From Flavobacterium sp. HSC-32F16 (lineage in GTDB: Bacteria > Bacteroidota > Bacteroidia > Flavobacteriales > Flavobacteriaceae): a stretch of 64,000 bases of DNA. The stretch spans positions 434,001-498,000 of the forward strand of contig NZ_JALKAC010000002.1 in the NCBI RefSeq assembly GCF_024171645.1, in the 5' to 3' direction. Within the stretch, counting starts at the first letter, position 1. Every line of letters starts with the position of its first letter. A program made the translations under genes and the position numbers. The notes beneath the pieces were generated by a model. That model was given only the letters and a program-made list of their open reading frames with translations, was not told where the DNA came from and searched no databases. Shown here piece by piece: positions 26,684 through 35,968 of this stretch.

Positions 26684-26789
26684 CTAAAGGGGGATATAAG
26701 TACCCCATGAAACCGCGTTTATATGTAATTTTTATTGATTATAAATAACATTCGGTTTTTTTAATATTTTTTTAAGAAATGGGCAAAAA

Positions 26790-26819
26790 AAAACGTCTCG
26801 AAATTAATCGAAACGTTTT
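26790..26819 (-). terminator. terminator after the cold shock gene
   Basis: Arms AAAACGTCTCGA (26790-26801) and TCGAAACGTTTT (26808-26819), one mismatch, with an A-run on the left that reads as T on the minus strand. Confidence 0.8.
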
Positions 26820-26862
26820 TAAAACCATTCAGAGGCAAAAAAAATAAATTGCTATATTTTTC

Positions 26863-27057
26863 TTAGATTACTGCTACTTTAGCAGCAACTTTCCCTTTTC
26901 TTCCTTCTTCTTCTTCGTAGCTTACACGGTCACCTTCGCGTAATTCTTCCGCGTTAATTCCTGAAGCGTGAACGAAGATGTCCTTTCCTGTTTCTTCGTC
27001 TGTAATGAATCCATAACCTTTAGATTCATTGAAAAATTTTACTGTACCTGTACGCAT
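26863..27057 (-). CDS. cold shock domain protein (CspA family)
   Basis: Single OB-fold nucleic acid chaperone of 64 residues. The RNP1-like KGYGFI and RNP2-like DIFVHAS motifs are intact in TVKFFNESKGYGFIT and GKDIFVHASG. It binds single-stranded RNA/DNA in the cytoplasm. TACATTTG on the minus strand at 27094-27087 is a likely -7 element, with TTTG 15 bp further upstream. Monocistronic, with its own terminator. Confidence 0.93.
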   Translation of the reverse strand: MRTGTVKFFNESKGYGFITDEETGKDIFVHASGINAEELREGDRVSYEEEEGRKGKVAAKVAVI

Positions 27058-27364
27058 TGTAATTGTAATAATAATTTATAATAAAGCAAATGTAATATAT
27101 AAATTCATACAAAAGACATATACCTGTTAATTTTTTGTAAAAATTATTGATTTCCAGTGTTTTTACGTAGTTTATTGCATCAAATTTTATATGAAATACC
27201 ATAATTTGAGAATCATTAATTGTAGGAATATAAAAATACTTAAGTTGTAGGAATTTGATAAATTCAAAAAAGGATATTTAGAGGATTATTTTTTAGTTTT
27301 TGGAAAATAAAAAAGCGGCTGAAATTTTCCAGCCGCTTTTAAGTATTCTAAGTTTCTATAATTA
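27058..27364. other. 307-bp intergenic region
   Basis: Contains the cold shock gene promoter (-7 TACATTTG at 27094-27087, minus strand) and the aspS terminator (27311-27340). The AT-rich middle, about 27115-27300, shows nothing I recognise. Confidence 0.6.
27311..27340 (-). terminator. terminator after aspS
   Basis: Arms AAAAGCGGCTG (27311-27321) and CAGCCGCTTTT (27330-27340) form a GC-rich stem 25 nt beyond the aspS stop. Confidence 0.88.
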
Positions 27365-29116
27365 TTATATAGAATCAATTTTTATGTGTAATTCTTTTAA
27401 TTGCGCATCATCAATTGCAGCAGGCGCATCAATCATGACATCACGGCCAGAATTGTTTTTAGGGAAAGCAATAAAATCTCTAATAGTTTCCTGACCTCCT
27501 AAAATAGCAACTAATCTATCCAATCCAAAAGCTAAGCCACCGTGAGGCGGTGCTCCAAATTGAAAAGCATCCATTAAGAAACCAAACTGAGCTTTTGCTT
27601 CCTCTTCGGTAAATCCTAAATACTTGAACATTAATTGCTGCGTTGCTTTATCGTGAATACGAATTGAACCGCCGCCAATTTCGTTTCCGTTTAAAACCAT
27701 GTCGTATGCGTTTGCACGAACTTTTCCTGGTTCTGTTTCCAGTAAAGCCATATCTTCTGGTTTTGGAGAGGTAAACGGGTGGTGCATAGCATGGTAACGA
27801 CCGCTTTCTTCGTCAAGTTCCAATAATGGGAAATCAACAACCCATAATGGTGCAAATTCTTCAGGATTACGCAATCCTAAACGAGTTGCTAATTCCATAC
27901 GAAGTGCAGAAAGCTGTGCACGTGTTTTGTTAGCCGGACCAGAAAGTACAAAAATCATATCTCCTGATTTTGCTTCTGTCGCTTTTGCCCAGTTTGCTAA
28001 ATCATCATTATCATAGAATTTATCTACAGATGATTTAAATGTCCCATCTTCATTACATTTTACATACACCATTCCAGACGCTCCAACTTGTGGACGTTTT
28101 ACCCAGTCAATTAATCCGTCAATTTCTTTGCGGGTATAATTTCCTGCTCCTGGAACTGCGATTCCGACAACTAATTCAGCCGAATTGAAAACTGGGAATT
28201 CTTTGTGCTGCGCAAATTCGTTTAATTCACCAAATTTCATCCCGAAACGAATGTCCGGTTTGTCATTTCCGTATGTTTTCATAGCATAGTCGTAAGTGAT
28301 TCTTGGGAATTTGTCTACTTCTATACCTTTAATTTCTTTTAATAAATGTCTTGTCAAACCTTCAAAAACATTCAAAATGTCTTCTTGTTCTACAAAAGCC
28401 ATTTCGCAGTCAATTTGTGTAAACTCCGGCTGACGGTCTGCACGTAAATCTTCATCACGGAAACATTTCACGATTTGGAAATATTTATCCATTCCGCCTA
28501 CCATCAAAAGTTGTTTGAAAGTTTGCGGAGATTGAGGCAAAGCATAAAACTGTCCTTCGTTCATACGGCTTGGCACCACGAAATCTCTCGCTCCTTCCGG
28601 TGTTGATTTGATTAAATAAGGAGTTTCAACTTCGCAGAAATCTAAATCAGACAGATATTTACGAACTTCCATCGCTACTTTATGACGGAACAATAAACTG
28701 TTTTTTACAGGATTTCTTCTGATATCCAAATAACGGTATTTCATTCTGATATCTTCACCGCCGTCAGTTTCATCTTCAATTGTAAATGGTGGAGTTAAAG
28801 CAGAATTTAAAATCGTTAATTCAGAAACTAAAATTTCGATTTCACCAGTTGGAATGTTTTTGTTTTTAGCTTCGCGCTCAATAACAGTTCCTTTTACCTG
28901 AATTACAAATTCACGACCAAGAGTTTTGGCCAATTCAAAAACGGTTTTATCGGTACGACTTTCGTCGAAAATAAGTTGTGTAATTCCATAACGGTCGCGT
29001 AAATCGACCCAATTCATAAATCCTTTATCACGTGATTTTTGAACCCAGCCCGCAAGTGTAACTTCGGTATTAATATTTGAAGCGTTTAATTCGCCGCAAT
29101 TATGACTTCTATACAT
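27365..29116 (-). CDS. aspS: aspartyl-tRNA synthetase
   Basis: Class IIb synthetase of 583 residues charging tRNA-Asp. The N-terminal OB anticodon-binding domain ([23 protein letters not shown] begins it; key GWV and DLRD) is followed by the catalytic core. Motif 2 is [18 protein letters not shown] and motif 3 is [13 protein letters not shown]. The GAD insertion domain typical of the bacterial type lies between. The ATG at 29116 ([10 protein letters not shown]) is preferred to one 33 nt upstream. TACTTTTG at 29142-29135 on the minus strand is a plausible -7 element, 19 nt upstream of the chosen start. Confidence 0.97.
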   Translation of the reverse strand: MYRSHNCGELNASNINTEVTLAGWVQKSRDKGFMNWVDLRDRYGITQLIFDESRTDKTVFELAKTLGREFVIQVKGTVIEREAKNKNIPTGEIEILVSELTILNSALTPPFTIEDETDGGEDIRMKYRYLDIRRNPVKNSLLFRHKVAMEVRKYLSDLDFCEVETPYLIKSTPEGARDFVVPSRMNEGQFYALPQSPQTFKQLLMVGGMDKYFQIVKCFRDEDLRADRQPEFTQIDCEMAFVEQEDILNVFEGLTRHLLKEIKGIEVDKFPRITYDYAMKTYGNDKPDIRFGMKFGELNEFAQHKEFPVFNSAELVVGIAVPGAGNYTRKEIDGLIDWVKRPQVGASGMVYVKCNEDGTFKSSVDKFYDNDDLANWAKATEAKSGDMIFVLSGPANKTRAQLSALRMELATRLGLRNPEEFAPLWVVDFPLLELDEESGRYHAMHHPFTSPKPEDMALLETEPGKVRANAYDMVLNGNEIGGGSIRIHDKATQQLMFKYLGFTEEEAKAQFGFLMDAFQFGAPPHGGLAFGLDRLVAILGGQETIRDFIAFPKNNSGRDVMIDAPAAIDDAQLKELHIKIDSI

Positions 29117-29272
29117 AATCTCAATTTTAGACTGCAAAAGTAAATACAAAATTCAAGATAATATAGTAAAGTGATAAACTTGATGTGTATAATTTTAAAT
29201 ATTTTGTTAATTCTGAAATTTCGAAGCTGTTATTTCTTTAGATTTGAATCACTAAAAACAAACTTTAATAGT

Positions 29273-30268
29273 ATGAAAAAACTTTTTGTTACGGGTCTGT
29301 TGATTTTTAGTGCCTTGAATGTTATTGGTCAGGCCAAAAATCAAATAAAATTTACAGCTAAAATAGAGAATAGAAACAGCGATACCTTAATTATTAAAGG
29401 AAGAAATAATTTTAAACAGGTTATTCCAATTGATAAAAAAGGAGTTTTTGCTGCTTCTTTTGAAGCTCCAAAGGGGTTTTATATGTTTTCTGATGGTACA
29501 GAATCTTCCAGTATTTATTTAAAACCAGATTCTGAAGTTAATTTAACGATGAATGCCAAAGAATTTGATGAAACAATTGTTTACAAAGGAAAAGGTGTAA
29601 ACGAAAGTAACTTTTTGGCACAGCAGGCTTTAAAAGATGAGAAATTCCAAAATGAAGCTTTTGCTAAAGAAGCAGCTGAATTTTCATCTCTTTTAGAAAC
29701 TAAGAAAAAAACAGATTTTGAAAGTTTAGAAAAAGGTGATTTTGATCCAGAATTTAAAACGGCTTTAAAAGGAAGTTTTGAGAGCTTTAATCAATATGCG
29801 TTTCAGGAATATGAAAGAAGTGCAAATGCCAGAAAAATGGCTGGAAAAGCTTCTCCTCAATTTGACTATGAAAACTTTAAAGGAGGAAAAACAAAACTTG
29901 CTGATTTAAAAGGGAAATACATTTATATTGATCTTTGGGCAACATGGTGCGCGCCTTGCAGAGCAGAAATTCCTTATTTGCAAAAGATTGAAGAAAAATA
30001 TCACGGAAAAAATATTGAGTTTGTGAGTATTTCTATTGATAAAGCGAAAGACAATGAAAAATGGAAAAAATTTGTATCCGATAAAAATCTTGGAGGTGTT
30101 CAATTGTTTGCAGATAAAGATTGGGAATCTGAATTTGTAGTAAACTATGGTGTAACAGGAATTCCAAGATTTATTTTAATCGATCCAAATGGCAATGTAG
30201 TAAGCTCAGATGCCTCAAGACCATCCGATCCTAAGCTTCAGGAACAGTTAAATACGTTATTGAAATAA
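29273..30268 (+). CDS. TlpA-like thioredoxin-fold protein with N-terminal DUF4369-like domain
   Basis: Exported protein of 331 residues from the ATG at 29273, with signal peptide MKKLFVTGLLIFSALNVIGQ. A beta-rich domain (about 25-105) resembles DUF4369, then a helical linker, then a TlpA/ResA-type thioredoxin domain (about 200-331) with the active site WATWCAPC (Cys226, Cys229) and a cis-Pro segment GVTGIPRF. Likely a periplasmic thiol-disulfide oxidoreductase; the partner is unknown. TAGATTTG at 29239-29246 is a possible -7 element. Confidence 0.85.
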   Translation: MKKLFVTGLLIFSALNVIGQAKNQIKFTAKIENRNSDTLIIKGRNNFKQVIPIDKKGVFAASFEAPKGFYMFSDGTESSSIYLKPDSEVNLTMNAKEFDETIVYKGKGVNESNFLAQQALKDEKFQNEAFAKEAAEFSSLLETKKKTDFESLEKGDFDPEFKTALKGSFESFNQYAFQEYERSANARKMAGKASPQFDYENFKGGKTKLADLKGKYIYIDLWATWCAPCRAEIPYLQKIEEKYHGKNIEFVSISIDKAKDNEKWKKFVSDKNLGGVQLFADKDWESEFVVNYGVTGIPRFILIDPNGNVVSSDASRPSDPKLQEQLNTLLK

Positions 30269-30326
30269 TTTATTTACGAAATTTATAACGTTATCGTAAT
30301 TTTAGCTTTTTTCTAAAATATAAGTA

Positions 30327-30350
30327 AAACCAGTGCCTGAGCGCTGGTTT
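30327..30350 (+). terminator. hairpin terminator
   Basis: Arms AAACCAGTGC (30327-30336) and GCGCTGGTTT (30341-30350) around CTGA, followed by a T-run. Serves the thioredoxin-fold gene. Confidence 0.9.
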
Positions 30351-30438
30351 TTTTGTTTTTAGGAAATTTCCAATGTTAAGTTTTTATTCAATGTTACCAA
30401 ATTGTTAAGCAAAAGTTTTTTTAATGTAAACTATTGAT

Positions 30439-30446
30439 TATATTTG
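30439..30446 (+). promoter_or_regulatory. -7 element upstream of the MORN-like gene
   Basis: TATATTTG lies 32 nt before the ATG at 30479. A convincing -33 element is not seen. Confidence 0.5.
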
Positions 30447-30478
30447 ATAATGATTTCTTAACATTAATACCTAAAGAT

Positions 30479-30826
30479 ATGAAAAAGAGTGTAATTTTAG
30501 CAGCGGTATTGTTCTCTGGAATATTAGCTGCACAAGAAGTAAAACCTGAATTAGAAGCTGTTGGAAACAAAGTGAAAGCTACATATTATTATGATAATGG
30601 TAAAGTGCAGCAAGAAGGGTTTTTTAAGGATGGTAAATTAGATGGTGTTTGGGTGTCTTATGACGAAAAAGGAAATAAAAAAACCGTTGGAGAATACACA
30701 AACGGAGTGAAAACTGGAAATTGGATTTTCTTTAATGAAAACAATTTAAACGAAGTTGCTTATGTAGACAACAAAGTGAGCTCAGTTAAAAACTTACAAA
30801 AAAATGCTTTAGCAAATAGAAACTAA
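30479..30826 (+). CDS. exported MORN-variant repeat protein
   Basis: Protein of 115 residues from the ATG at 30479, with signal peptide MKKSVILAAVLFSGILAAQ. The mature part carries three short units: YYYDNGKVQQEGFFKDGKLDG, WVSYDEKGNKKTVGEY and TNGVKTGNWIFFNE (each a Gly/Lys/Trp-containing beta-hairpin). These are MORN-variant repeats of the type in proteins often labelled YwqK-family antitoxin; no toxin is nearby and that label should not be taken literally. Probably periplasmic. Function unknown. Confidence 0.75.
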   Translation: MKKSVILAAVLFSGILAAQEVKPELEAVGNKVKATYYYDNGKVQQEGFFKDGKLDGVWVSYDEKGNKKTVGEYTNGVKTGNWIFFNENNLNEVAYVDNKVSSVKNLQKNALANRN

Positions 30827-30846
30827 TTTAGTTTCGATGATTTATA

Positions 30847-30878
30847 AAAAAACCGTCTCGTTTTTTAACGAGACGGTT
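30847..30878. terminator. bidirectional hairpin terminator
   Basis: Arms AAAACCGTCTCGTT and AACGAGACGGTTTT, a perfect 14-bp stem between converging genes. Confidence 0.92.
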
Positions 30879-30881
30879 TTT

Positions 30882-31991
30882 TTATGCCCGTTTTTTAGAT
30901 TTTTTTCTTCTTCCAAACCAAATTATAAAACCGGTTACTGGTAAAGCCGAAGCAATTAAACTAACGGTAAAAGCAATTATTTTTCCGGGTAAATCTAAAA
31001 TCTGGCCGGTATGAATACCATAATTCATTTCGACAACCTGCAAACCTAAACTTTTAGAATGATACGGATCGCTTTGAATTAATTTTCCATCACTTGGATG
31101 AAAATAGTAATTACTTTGGTGATCGTAACGCAATGTATGCGGATAAGCTCCTGTATTAATTACGTCACCTTTTTGTTGCGGCAGTAAAACAAAAAACATT
31201 TCGGCTTTTGGCTGTAGTTTCATAGTTTGAATAAAAGCACGGTCGACAGCACTAATAGAATTTGATTCAAATAGAGTTGTATCGATTACTGGTGCTTTTG
31301 TTTCTACAGTTTTGTCTCCGCCAAAATTAAAGGCTTTATAAAGTCCGCTGCCAACCCAATCGTAGGTGAAATTTAAACCTGTTATGGCAAGAATGAGCGC
31401 AATAAGCGAAATGTAAAATCCTGAAGTATTGTGCCAGTCATAATTTACACGACGCCATTTTGCTGACCATTTTACGGTGAAACTTCTTTTGATGTCGCTG
31501 CGTCGTTTTGGCCACCATTGAATTATTCCTGAAACTAATAAAAGAATAAAAATAATAGTAGACCCGCCAATAATATGTTTGCCAATATAATCAGGCAGAA
31601 GCAAGTACAAATGAATATATTCGACAATAATAAAAAAGTCAGTTTCCGGATTTTCGGTTTTTAAATATTCTCCGGTGTAAGGATTAAAATAAAGGTACAA
31701 GTTTTCGGTATCTGAATAGGTAAAAACTATTGCCGAGCGATTTCTTCCATAATATGAAACCATACTTGATTTATAACTTGGAAGAATTTCTTTTGCCTTT
31801 TTCTGTAATATCGAAGGCGATAAAAAAGGTTTGTTTTGAGGTTCAACTAAACGCCATTCTTTTCTTGTAATGTCTTTTATTTCGTCGTGAAAGCAAAAGA
31901 TACAACCCGTAATACAGACTATAAAAACTATAAGCCCGGAAATTAATCCGAGCCATTTATGCAGAAAACGTATTTGCGTTTTAAATCCCAT
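30882..31991 (-). CDS. PepSY-associated membrane protein (putative siderophore/iron reductase)
   Basis: Membrane protein of 369 residues from the ATG at 31991. Four main helices and a periplasmic PepSY region fit the PepSY_TM family. The first helix follows FLHKWLGLISG, and HNTSGFYISLIALILAITG holds a conserved His. Members such as FoxB/PiuB act in reduction or release of siderophore iron at the inner membrane. A reading frame open for 59 more codons upstream is composed of repeat sequence and is not likely translated. Last gene of a four-gene operon. Confidence 0.8.
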   Translation of the reverse strand: MGFKTQIRFLHKWLGLISGLIVFIVCITGCIFCFHDEIKDITRKEWRLVEPQNKPFLSPSILQKKAKEILPSYKSSMVSYYGRNRSAIVFTYSDTENLYLYFNPYTGEYLKTENPETDFFIIVEYIHLYLLLPDYIGKHIIGGSTIIFILLLVSGIIQWWPKRRSDIKRSFTVKWSAKWRRVNYDWHNTSGFYISLIALILAITGLNFTYDWVGSGLYKAFNFGGDKTVETKAPVIDTTLFESNSISAVDRAFIQTMKLQPKAEMFFVLLPQQKGDVINTGAYPHTLRYDHQSNYYFHPSDGKLIQSDPYHSKSLGLQVVEMNYGIHTGQILDLPGKIIAFTVSLIASALPVTGFIIWFGRRKKSKKRA

Positions 31992-32232
31992 TTTTTGATT
32001 AAAAGCGTAAAAGTAGACGCAAAATTCATATGGGGCAAATAATTCTGCTATTTTGTGAGCAAGCGCGATAAATGAATCGAATATTTGCAGAGAATTAATC
32101 TCGTAAAGTCGCAGAGGCGCAAAGTTTTTTTTTCTCACGCAGATTCTGCAGATCGAGCAGATAATCAATGTTAAAAAAAATCTGCCAAATCGGCGGAATC
32201 TGCGTGAAAAAATCTCAAAACCTTTTAATCAA
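31992..32232 (-). repeat. 241-nt spacer with octamer run and inverted repeat
   Basis: Between two PepSY genes. Octamers CGTAAAGT, CGCAGAGG and CGCAAAGT follow one another at 32102-32125. Imperfect arms at 32134-32162 and 32180-32208, about 27 nt each (cores CACGCAGATTC and GAATCTGCGTG), form a hairpin just before the upstream gene's stop. Confidence 0.65.
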
Positions 32233-33783
32233 TTAAGCGACTGCTTTTTTAGGCTTTAAGTGATACGCTGTGTAAAGTGATATTGAAGCCAAAGCAATCC
32301 AGAAAACATCAATAAAGAAAATCTGAATTTTGTTTTGCATAAAGGAAGTCCAAAACCAGCTGCCGGTTACAATTCCGTTTGTGATTGGAATTAAAAATCC
32401 TAAAATACTTCCTGAGATTAGACAGAATCTATTGGTAAAAGCATCATTTCTTTTAATAATGAAGAATATTGTCAGCAACAGCCATCCGCCAAAATATAAA
32501 TAGAATAAATTGGTCTTGCTTAACGGATAGAATATTTTTGATCCAATAAATGCTAATGCTGTAATTGGATACATACTTAAACAAACAGCCAGATAAATAC
32601 GAACAACTGCGGCGTTGAAACGTCTTTTCTTTTCGGGTAAATTGTTCTTTTGTCTTGCTGTTAACCAAATCATTACTCCTGAAATGATGACAAAACAAGT
32701 TATAATTCCTAAAATGAAACTTACAATTTTTAGAGCATAACCGCCATAATCACCAAAATGAATTTTGTATAAAACATTTTTTACAATATCCAGATAGCTA
32801 TTTTGAGTAATCGGATTTTTGCGTGCAACCTCTTTTCCGTCAGAAACACGATAAACCACTTTTCCTATTCCGGTAAATTTTTTGTCACTTGGCAGTTCAC
32901 CTTCAACTAAAACATGCATATTGGCATCGCCATAGTTCTGAATAAAAACACGTGTAATTTCTAAATCAGACCAATTGCTTTTTGCTTTACTAACCAATTG
33001 ATCAATATCAAACGGATTGGCTAATTTTTTATATTCAAATTTATGATCCGTTTCTGTATATTCTAATTCTTTGTAAAGTTTATCCTGATCACCTTTGTAC
33101 AATGCCATTACAGCAGGCGCCACGATTAAAAGTTTAATCATGAAAAAAGCTCCGGTTACGGCATACACAAATTGAAAAGGAAGTCCAATCATTCCTAATG
33201 CCGTGTGCGCATCTGTCCATAACGTTTTTAGTTTTTCCTTTGGACGGAAAACATAAAAGTTAGAGACGATTTTTTTCCAATGCAGTAAAAGTCCGGTAAT
33301 AATAGCAAACAAGAAAAATAAAGCTGTAAATCCAGAAAGATAATATCCAACTGGATAAGGAATTTGCGCCAGAAAGTGTAAACGATATAAAAGTTCGGCT
33401 AATGAATACGATTCTTCGTAAGTATAAGATTTAAAATTTTTGTTGTCTAAATAAAAAAACGTTCCTTCTTTTTGTTTGGCTGGAGCCAAAGTGTCTCTGG
33501 AGCCTTCCATATAAACCGCAACTCTGTTTTCGGTAGATGGTTTTGATATCGTTATGTTTCTTCCGTGTAAAATGTATTCCTTGTCCAGTATTTTTAGTGC
33601 TTTGTTGTAATCCAGCTGTATTTCTTTAGTAACAGCAGTAGATTCACTTCTTTCCCAATTGATGATTTCATCTCTAAAAAAAGAAAAAGACCCTGCAAAG
33701 AAAATTACAAAAAGTACAACGCTGATCACAATTCCGCTAACGGTATGCGTATGAAAATAGATATTATAATGACGGTTATTCAT
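32233..33783 (-). CDS. PepSY-domain membrane protein (putative iron-siderophore reductase)
   Basis: Membrane protein of 516 residues. The N-terminal helix follows NIYFHTHTVSGIVISVVLF, a large periplasmic loop holds PepSY-like sequence (VVYRVSDGKEVARKNP), and further helices follow with paired His residues (HFLAQIPYPVGYYL, KIHFGDYGGYALK) that could bind heme. The C-terminal third has extra helices absent from the shorter paralogue downstream. The next gene upstream ends 5 nt away. Likely role in iron uptake; inferred from family and neighbours. Confidence 0.8.
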   Translation of the reverse strand: MNNRHYNIYFHTHTVSGIVISVVLFVIFFAGSFSFFRDEIINWERSESTAVTKEIQLDYNKALKILDKEYILHGRNITISKPSTENRVAVYMEGSRDTLAPAKQKEGTFFYLDNKNFKSYTYEESYSLAELLYRLHFLAQIPYPVGYYLSGFTALFFLFAIITGLLLHWKKIVSNFYVFRPKEKLKTLWTDAHTALGMIGLPFQFVYAVTGAFFMIKLLIVAPAVMALYKGDQDKLYKELEYTETDHKFEYKKLANPFDIDQLVSKAKSNWSDLEITRVFIQNYGDANMHVLVEGELPSDKKFTGIGKVVYRVSDGKEVARKNPITQNSYLDIVKNVLYKIHFGDYGGYALKIVSFILGIITCFVIISGVMIWLTARQKNNLPEKKRRFNAAVVRIYLAVCLSMYPITALAFIGSKIFYPLSKTNLFYLYFGGWLLLTIFFIIKRNDAFTNRFCLISGSILGFLIPITNGIVTGSWFWTSFMQNKIQIFFIDVFWIALASISLYTAYHLKPKKAVA

Positions 33784-33788
33784 AAGGA

Positions 33789-34088
33789 TTACGTGGTAGT
33801 GTTATAAGTTTGACCAAGATATATAAGAAGAGAAAATACTAAGGAAAGCAGAATATAAATGCCCCAGATTTTCCAGCCGCTTTTTGCAAGAAATGCAAGA
33901 ACCATTAAAACAACCCAAAGAATGAATCCGGTGTAAGCCATTGTAATTAAAACTTCGGGACGGCTAAACCATGAAGCCAAAGCCAAATGAAAGGTAACCG
34001 AAACAAAATAACCGCCTAAAATAGCGGCAGTAATTTTGGCAAAACGAGGCCAAAAGGAAGGAGTTAAATATTTTGAATTTGCTGGCAT
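33789..34088 (-). CDS. DUF3649-like iron-uptake membrane protein
   Basis: Protein of 99 residues with three membrane helices. The pattern RFAKITAAILGGYFVSVTF, followed by LASWFSRPEVLITMAYTGFI, matches the small DUF3649 proteins found beside PepSY reductases and siderophore receptors in Proteobacteria and Bacteroidota. The function is unknown, but the genomic association with iron uptake is strong in that family. It lies 5 nt before the 516-residue PepSY gene. Confidence 0.65.
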   Translation of the reverse strand: MPANSKYLTPSFWPRFAKITAAILGGYFVSVTFHLALASWFSRPEVLITMAYTGFILWVVLMVLAFLAKSGWKIWGIYILLSLVFSLLIYLGQTYNTTT

Positions 34089-34102
34089 TGATCAAATATA
34101 AT

Positions 34103-34435
34103 TTAGTTGTAATAGAATTCTAATATGGCAGCAATAAGTAGAATTGCCAAAAGTAGTTTACTGTTTACTTTTTTTAAAGGAGTAAGTATGATAATTAAAC
34201 TTCCAATTGTCATCAGCTGAATAAAAAACATTAATGTACCACTGCCCAATGATTTTGTAAAAAGCCACATGGCATAAGCTGCGGCGAGTAAAACTAATCC
34301 AGTGATTTTGGTTTGTTTTGGATTTTTCTGCATCCATTTTTCAAAACCTAAATCATATGATAATGCGGCCCTTTTTGAAGTATAATAAAGGGTATAAAAA
34401 GCTAAAAAAACAATAAGGCTTGCTATTGTTATCAT
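34103..34435 (-). CDS. DUF3325-like small membrane protein
   Basis: Protein of 110 residues with four hydrophobic segments. The start of the second half, RAALSYDLGFEKWMQKNP, followed by helices and a C-terminal helix, fits the DUF3325 family, which co-occurs with DUF3649 and PepSY genes. It is the first gene of the four-gene operon, 14 nt ahead of the DUF3649-like gene. No receptor gene is adjacent in this window. Confidence 0.6.
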   Translation of the reverse strand: MITIASLIVFLAFYTLYYTSKRAALSYDLGFEKWMQKNPKQTKITGLVLLAAAYAMWLFTKSLGSGTLMFFIQLMTIGSLIIILTPLKKVNSKLLLAILLIAAILEFYYN

Positions 34436-34602
34436 GATTTTACAGATTGAATTAAATTATCGCCTCATTTATAAGAGGATAATTTTAAATTGTTTTTGAT
34501 TCTGCAAATCTAAGTTATGAATGCCAACAATGCAAGTTGTTTTTATTTATTCTAAATTAAATTTTAAAAATAAAATGATTTAATTCGATACTATAAATAA
34601 AA

Positions 34603-34628
34603 AACCTGCTCAAATTAATGAACAGGTT
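34603..34628 (-). terminator. terminator after the E2 gene
   Basis: Arms AACCTGCTC (34603-34611) and GAACAGGTT (34620-34628), one mismatch, with an A-run at left that reads as T on the minus strand. Confidence 0.75.
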
Positions 34629-34655
34629 CTGTATATAATTGAAAAATTATTCTGA

Positions 34656-35897
34656 TTACAATTCTAAAGCACGTTTAGCATCGCCATTCATCAATAATTC
34701 TAATGGGTTTTCTAAAGCTTCTTTCACAGCAACTAAGAAACCAACAGACTCACGTCCGTCAATGATTCTGTGGTCATAAGAAAGTGCAACGTACATCATT
34801 GGGTGAATTTCAACTTTTCCGTTTACAGCAATCGGACGCTCAATAATGTTGTGCATTCCTAAAATTCCTGATTGAGGAGGGTTGATGATTGGAGTACTCA
34901 ACATACTTCCAAAAACTCCACCGTTTGTAATTGTGAAAGTTCCTCCAGTCATATCGTCAACTGTAATTTGACCATCACGAGCTCTTAAAGCCAATCTTTT
35001 AATTTCAGCTTCAATTCCACGGAAAGTCAATAATTCAGCATTACGAACAACAGGAACCATTAATCCTTTTGGTCCAGAAACTGCGATAGAGATATCAGCA
35101 AAATCGTAAGCGATTTTGTAATCACCATCCATCATTGAGTTCACATCTGGGTATAATTGTAAAGCTCTTGTTACTGCTTTTGTAAAGAATGACATGAAAC
35201 CTAAACCTAAACCACCATGTTTAGCTTTGAAAGCATCTTTGTATTCATTACGAATTTGGTTAATTGGCGTCATGTTTACTTCGTTGAAAGTAGTAAGCAT
35301 AGCTGTTTCGTTTTTAGCCGAAACTAGTCTTTCTGCTACTTTACGACGTAACATAGATAATTTTGTACGCTCAGTTCCACGGCTTCCACCAGTTGGAGTT
35401 CCCATTGAAGGTACTGCATTTACAGCATCATCTTTAGTGATTCTTCCGCCTTTTCCAGTCCCGGAAACTGTTGCCGGAGCAATATTTTTTTCGTCTAATA
35501 TTTTTCTTGCTGCAGGAGATGGAGTTCCAGCTGCATAACTTGTTGCTGCCGGAGCTGCTTTTGGAGCCTCAGCCTTTACTTCTGCCTTTGGAGCTTCTGC
35601 TTTTGGTGCTTCTTTTGGAGCCTCAGCTTTTGCTGCCGGAGCATCACCTGCTGGTTTAGCAGCATCTGTATCAATTAAACAAACTACAGCGCCTACAGCA
35701 ACTGTATCACCTTCTTCAGCTTTTAGTGTAATTACACCGCTCATTTCAGCAGGTAATTCAAGAGTAGCTTTATCTGAATCTACTTCAGCAATAGCTTGAT
35801 CTTTTTCTACATAATCTCCGTCTTTTACTAACCAAGTTGCAATTTCAACTTCTTTTATTGATTCCCCTGGTGATGGGACTTTCATTTCTAAAATCAT
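34656..35897 (-). CDS. sucB: dihydrolipoyllysine-residue succinyltransferase (2-oxoglutarate dehydrogenase E2)
   Basis: E2 core of the 2-oxoglutarate dehydrogenase complex, 413 residues. A lipoyl domain (1-76) has the lipoylated lysine Lys43 in [12 protein letters not shown] swinging linker rich in Ala, Pro, Lys and Glu (about 80-125) leads to a peripheral-subunit-binding domain (about 125-160, [13 protein letters not shown]). The acyltransferase domain (about 180-413) has the catalytic His and Asp in [14 protein letters not shown] 71-nt spacer with a palindrome separates it from sucA. Confidence 0.96.
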   Translation of the reverse strand: MILEMKVPSPGESIKEVEIATWLVKDGDYVEKDQAIAEVDSDKATLELPAEMSGVITLKAEEGDTVAVGAVVCLIDTDAAKPAGDAPAAKAEAPKEAPKAEAPKAEVKAEAPKAAPAATSYAAGTPSPAARKILDEKNIAPATVSGTGKGGRITKDDAVNAVPSMGTPTGGSRGTERTKLSMLRRKVAERLVSAKNETAMLTTFNEVNMTPINQIRNEYKDAFKAKHGGLGLGFMSFFTKAVTRALQLYPDVNSMMDGDYKIAYDFADISIAVSGPKGLMVPVVRNAELLTFRGIEAEIKRLALRARDGQITVDDMTGGTFTITNGGVFGSMLSTPIINPPQSGILGMHNIIERPIAVNGKVEIHPMMYVALSYDHRIIDGRESVGFLVAVKEALENPLELLMNGDAKRALEL

Positions 35898-35923
35898 CTT
35901 TGTCTTTGTTTAAGGTTTTTATG

Positions 35924-35955
35924 GCTTCAGTCCTGATAGTTATCGGGACCGAAGC
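35924..35955 (-). repeat. 32-nt palindrome in the sucA-sucB spacer
   Basis: GCTTCAGTCCTGATA and TATCGGGACCGAAGC pair with two imperfect positions (one wobble in the transcript). A T-run does not follow, so this looks like an mRNA hairpin or a dispersed repeat copy rather than a terminator. Confidence 0.7.
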
Positions 35956-35968
35956 TTGAAACATTTTT

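Noticed and set aside
30479..30826. YwqK-type antitoxin
   Set aside because: A signal peptide and MORN-like units are seen, but no toxin partner, so the toxin-antitoxin label is not supported.
31992..32168. 59-codon N-terminal extension of the PepSY gene
   Set aside because: It is made of octamer and inverted-repeat DNA, and the family start fits the ATG at 31991.
35194..35659. Plus-strand ORFs opposite the E2 gene
   Set aside because: They mirror the Ala/Pro/Lys-rich linker and catalytic domain and have leucine/proline-rich low-complexity sequence.
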